A stretch of DNA of 64,000 nucleotides, taken from Nitrospira sp. (lineage in GTDB: Bacteria > Nitrospirota > Nitrospiria > Nitrospirales > Nitrospiraceae). Positions 61,277 through 64,000 of this stretch are shown here, piece after piece (the first letter of the stretch is position 1; each line of letters opens with the position of its first letter). The stretch spans positions 17,747 to 81,746 of the forward strand of contig VGXG01000005.1 in NCBI GenBank assembly GCA_016873395.1. The letters run 5' to 3'. Below the pieces are notes generated by a model, which saw only the letters and a program-made list of their open reading frames with translations, did not search any database and was not told where the DNA came from. The position numbers and the translations under genes are program-made.

Positions 61277-61324
61277 AGCCTCGACCATTCGTCCTCAACT
61301 CAGTTTTTTCTACACCACGACAAT

Positions 61325-61753
61325 TTACATTGATGGGTTAAGCTGTTCTTGAATACGTGTAATCGTTTCGCGCAACTTCTCCCCTGCCAGCCTTTTCGGT
61401 TCATGCTTGTGCCCCCACACCGCCTCCAGCGGGGCCGGATCATCGGCCAGCCTCGGCACGACGTGCCAGTGGATGTGCGGGAGCTGATTGCCGAGCAATC
61501 CGTAGTTGATCTTCACCGGTTTGAACACCTCCGCCAGGGCGCGAGCCATCATGTTAACTTCTTCGATGAGCCGGCTCCGTTCCTCCCGGCTCAGCTCGAA
61601 CAACTCTGTCGCATGCCGTTTGAGCACCAGCACCGTCCAGCCGGGGAAGTATTGGTCTTCAAAGAGGTAGGCAACGGTCATTCCGCAATCGGCGATCCGG
61701 TGACCCGCAGGGGGCCAGGTTCCGGCGCAGGCCTTACAGGTGGCGGAAGTCAC
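61325..61753 (-). CDS. HIT-family hydrolase
   Basis: 142 residues. HIT motif HIHWHVVPR, the catalytic His triad, after NYGLLGNQLP. N-terminal Cys pair (CKAC, about 6-9) and His/Cys near 18-23 suggest a small zinc site, common in bacterial HIT proteins. The start is GTG (61751-61753) overlapping the DUF2779 stop (GTGA). A nucleotidyl hydrolase or transferase for dinucleoside polyphosphates or AMP-lysine-type substrates. Confidence 0.9.
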   Translation of the reverse strand: MTSATCKACAGTWPPAGHRIADCGMTVAYLFEDQYFPGWTVLVLKRHATELFELSREERSRLIEEVNMMARALAEVFKPVKINYGLLGNQLPHIHWHVVPRLADDPAPLEAVWGHKHEPKRLAGEKLRETITRIQEQLNPSM

Positions 61754-63270
61754 CGCGTAGCCCGCCCTTCCGAAGCCGAAGCCTTGCTGAAGAGGGCTCT
61801 GCGGAGCTCAAGCATAGCCAGGCTATCCCGTCGGCAGTAGTTGAGCAGGGCCTCCCGGATCCGCTCCTTTTCAACCCAGTCGGTCTCTTCAAAGACCATC
61901 CGGTAATACCGCTGGGCCGCCACGCCCCCTTCCTGGATGTCCAAATCCCCATAGTCGAGCGACGGCACCAGGGCCGGCAGCACCAATTTGATCGAGAAGG
62001 AGCCTCCGAACTCCGGGTGGTAGTACTGCTCCTGGATGACCGGAAGCAGGTCCCAGAGGCGCGCCAGCACCTGCTCCAGTTCGCGCCTTAACGGGGGCAG
62101 GGTTTCAGCCAGACTTTTCAAAATTGCCTGCTCGTACGCGGAGTAGACGCAGATGCTTCCCTCCCGCCCCAGTGACTCCAGCAACCGCACCGCCAGTTCC
62201 TCTCTCGGATCCTTGGGATCTCCACAGAGGTATTCGTGATGCTGCACCGATCCCTCTTCGGTCTCGATGTGGTTGGACCACTGAGTAGGAATCGTCTGGT
62301 AGGGTCTGGTCAGGGGGAACTTCGGGATGGCGGGCATGAAGGTCTCGAAATCCAGATGATGGACCGGGTAGCACACGGTCTGGAGCATCGCCTTTAAACG
62401 AGGCCCGATCCATTCGACGTTGTCTTTGACTCGTCGCTGAAGGATCGAGAGCCTGAAACCCGACGGAATGTCATCGATGGTCTGGATGCCCTGGGCGGCC
62501 AGTTGCTGGAAGGTTCGCTCCCCGCCCGGCAAATGATAAATCCAGCGGTCCGGCTTGCCTTGCGCGCAATGGTCCCAGAACGGACAATCATAGGGCTGGT
62601 GGCAATGATTGTCCGGCTCGATCGCCGGAGCGGACGGTTCCACCAGCATCATCTTCATCGCGGCCAGGCGACTCGGCACCTCTACCAGCCGACCGGCGAC
62701 TTGCACGGTGAGATCCTGCACCGTGAAGAGCTGTTCCAGGTCGAGCTCGCCGCCGTGATAGACATATTGATTGTTGACGTGCATGAGACCGACACCGGCC
62801 AGCGTGACCCCGGCGCCAGCCAGCACGTGGGACTGAATGGCCAGATCGTCCAGATACACGTCCTTCACTCTGGTGGAGGACTTCACCTCGATCAAGCGCC
62901 AGGCGTTCTGCCCGACCTTTTCCAGAACATCCACCCGCACAAGCACCTGGTCGAACTCGAAGGCTCCTTCAAACACAGCCGGCACCGACGGATCGCCGAG
63001 CAACGCGGCCGTTTGTTTCAAGGCCTCAGTCGGATGGAGGTGATCCGCCTCAACCAGGACGCCGCCGGGAAATCGCTTCCTCGCCTCTTCCCCGACCGCC
63101 TTGCCCATGTCCAGGATGGCTTGCGTCTGCTCGTCCGGCTCGGAAGCCAACTCGCGATGGTGGATTTCCAGATAGAGGCGCTTGTGACACTGAAGACCGG
63201 AAAGGAATTTGGATTTCGAGAGGCGAATGCCGGAGGAACGAAGAGATAGAGGCTCTGGCGGGAGCGCCAT
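61750..63270 (-). CDS. DUF2779 nuclease-like protein
   Basis: 506 residues. N-terminal RLSKSKFLSGLQCHKRLYLEIH and later EVKSSTRVKDVYLDDLAIQ form a PD-(D/E)xK Cas4-like nuclease part (Cys27, with a late Cys set CHQPYDCPFWDHC, about 228-240). Then HHLDFETFMPAIP begins an RNase H-like/exonuclease domain that ends CRRDSLAMLELRRAL. This is the DUF2779 architecture: a putative DNA repair or defence nuclease. ATGA overlap with the upstream gene and GTGA with the HIT gene. Confidence 0.85.
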   Translation of the reverse strand: MALPPEPLSLRSSGIRLSKSKFLSGLQCHKRLYLEIHHRELASEPDEQTQAILDMGKAVGEEARKRFPGGVLVEADHLHPTEALKQTAALLGDPSVPAVFEGAFEFDQVLVRVDVLEKVGQNAWRLIEVKSSTRVKDVYLDDLAIQSHVLAGAGVTLAGVGLMHVNNQYVYHGGELDLEQLFTVQDLTVQVAGRLVEVPSRLAAMKMMLVEPSAPAIEPDNHCHQPYDCPFWDHCAQGKPDRWIYHLPGGERTFQQLAAQGIQTIDDIPSGFRLSILQRRVKDNVEWIGPRLKAMLQTVCYPVHHLDFETFMPAIPKFPLTRPYQTIPTQWSNHIETEEGSVQHHEYLCGDPKDPREELAVRLLESLGREGSICVYSAYEQAILKSLAETLPPLRRELEQVLARLWDLLPVIQEQYYHPEFGGSFSIKLVLPALVPSLDYGDLDIQEGGVAAQRYYRMVFEETDWVEKERIREALLNYCRRDSLAMLELRRALFSKASASEGRATR

Positions 63271-64000
63271 CAGTGCCTCGCCTCCCCTTTTGTCGAAGGC
63301 CTCGTATCCCTGCCGGCCCCGATCGTGATCTCGATGCGCCCGACTCCCTTGACGTTCGCGCAGAGGTCCCCGAGGCCTGGCGTCACCAACCGGAAGGGGC
63401 CGCCCTTGGCTTCAGGCAACGGTGCTCCATCCAGTTGGTAAATGAGGATGCCGTGGTCCACCGCTTGCTTGAGCGTCAGGCTGGCGGCAAACAGGCCGTC
63501 GTGCGAGTGAAAGGTCACGTGATCAGCACCGATGGCCAGAGCCGGCACTTCCAAGAGTCCCTTCACCCTGATACCTCTGCCCTTCATCCCGGGCACGAGC
63601 CTGCCCACGTCCTCCACCTGATGTTCAGCCGGCAGCTTGCTGAGGGCTGCGCGGTTCAGCGTCACCGGTTGGATGACTGCGCCGTCGATCCTCACAAGAC
63701 CGGGACCGCTCTTCTCCCGCTCCGTGATGACCTTGACGGCCGCAGTCAGCATCTCGTTGAGCGGGGTGGGAATGCCCAGTTCCCGTCCACTCTTGACGAT
63801 AAAGCCGTTGAGGGCATCGATTTCGGTCTGCCGGCCGGCCTTCCAATCGTCGTACATGGAGGTATGGATGTCTCTGATCTCCTGGGACCAGCGCACGACT
63901 TTATCAGCCATATCATCCGCCAGCGGCACCTTGAGGCCGGCCGCCACGGCCGCCACTTCGCCGACGACCTGGTGGATGACCTCGACCATCTCTGGCTGGT
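63270..64000 (-). CDS. PanE-like / molybdopterin-fold fusion, 5' end outside window
   Basis: About 243 residues visible, continuing past 64000. The N-part is the C-terminal domain of ketopantoate reductase (SMYDDWKAGRQTEIDALNGFIVKSGRELGIPTPLNEML). It joins PGLVRIDGAVIQPVTLNRAALSKLPAEHQVEDVGRLVPG...FHSHDGLFAASLTLKQAVDHGILIYQLDGAPLPEAKGGPFRLVTPGLGDLCANVKGVGRIEI, a sulfite-oxidase-like (Oxidored_molyb) fold without the usual Cys ligand. The stop overlaps the DUF2779 start by four bases. The combination is unusual; the function of the second domain is open. Confidence 0.78.
   Translation of the reverse strand, partial: QPEMVEVIHQVVGEVAAVAAGLKVPLADDMADKVVRWSQEIRDIHTSMYDDWKAGRQTEIDALNGFIVKSGRELGIPTPLNEMLTAAVKVITEREKSGPGLVRIDGAVIQPVTLNRAALSKLPAEHQVEDVGRLVPGMKGRGIRVKGLLEVPALAIGADHVTFHSHDGLFAASLTLKQAVDHGILIYQLDGAPLPEAKGGPFRLVTPGLGDLCANVKGVGRIEITIGAGRDTRPSTKGEARH

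Noticed and set aside
61008..61324. Small frames between the NodT channel and the HIT gene
   Set aside because: They are translations of the hairpin-rich element and the tRNA-Ser fragment.

Overview
The window is one contiguous stretch of a GC-rich, diderm bacterial chromosome. The outer-membrane porins, TolC/NodT channels, lipoproteins, RND pumps and c-type cytochrome all point to a Gram-negative cell. Gene density is high, many neighbours share 4-base ATGA-type overlaps, and sigma70-like promoters (TTGACA / TANNNT) are recognisable. My best guess is a Nitrospira-like member of Nitrospirota. That rests on overall gene style and intergenic repeat style, not on a diagnostic gene; no 16S rRNA, nxr or amo gene is present.

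Layout. 1-15 kb is housekeeping and central metabolism: a partial clpC with divergent nadK, an adrenodoxin-type ferredoxin-NADP reductase, fumarase, citrate synthase, an FKBP isomerase, an aldo/keto reductase, an ArsC-like protein, RNase D with a J-domain protein, and a small nucleotidyltransferase module sitting beside a second, orphan RNase D tail. 15-31 kb holds a small Lys-rich exported protein, a 1235-residue DUF255/aldo-keto reductase fusion, a frameshifted alginate-export porin, and an RND efflux operon with three tandem TolC-type channels. 31-40 kb is a phosphate/polyphosphate block: Ppx/GppA-HD, two thymidylate-kinase-like proteins (one with a Walker A Lys to Arg change), SixA, CHAD, a phosphate-type porin and PstS. 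The porin and pstS both have convincing Pho-box arrays. 40-50 kb is a patchwork with decayed genes: a response regulator with an in-frame stop, a histidine kinase reduced by internal deletion, and a nucleotidyltransferase remnant, together with SagB-type nitroreductase, cupin, TPR, glycosyltransferase and truncated haemoglobin genes. 50-54 kb carries an ECF sigma/anti-sigma pair, an exported beta-rich protein, tadA and tRNA-Ser. 54.5-61.3 kb is a second RND efflux operon whose permease is split into two half-genes; tRNA-Ser 3'-end fragments flank it, so it looks like a small island. The last 2.7 kb is a coupled operon of a PanE/molybdopterin-fold fusion, a DUF2779 nuclease and a HIT protein.

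The most striking non-genic signal is a dispersed family of 13 spacer islands. Each is built from a short core word repeated about four times at a strict 7- or 8-base period, followed in 12 of the 13 by the inverse-complement word repeated similarly. The core differs at every locus while the architecture stays the same. Islands fill every spacer between the channel genes of the first efflux operon, sit after many stop codons, and in places are read in frame as protein. Other repeats are a 215-bp element with 18-bp inverted ends that supplies the stop codons of two convergent genes, two copies of a hairpin-rich element, and a long palindrome. No CRISPR array, transposase or integrase gene was seen.
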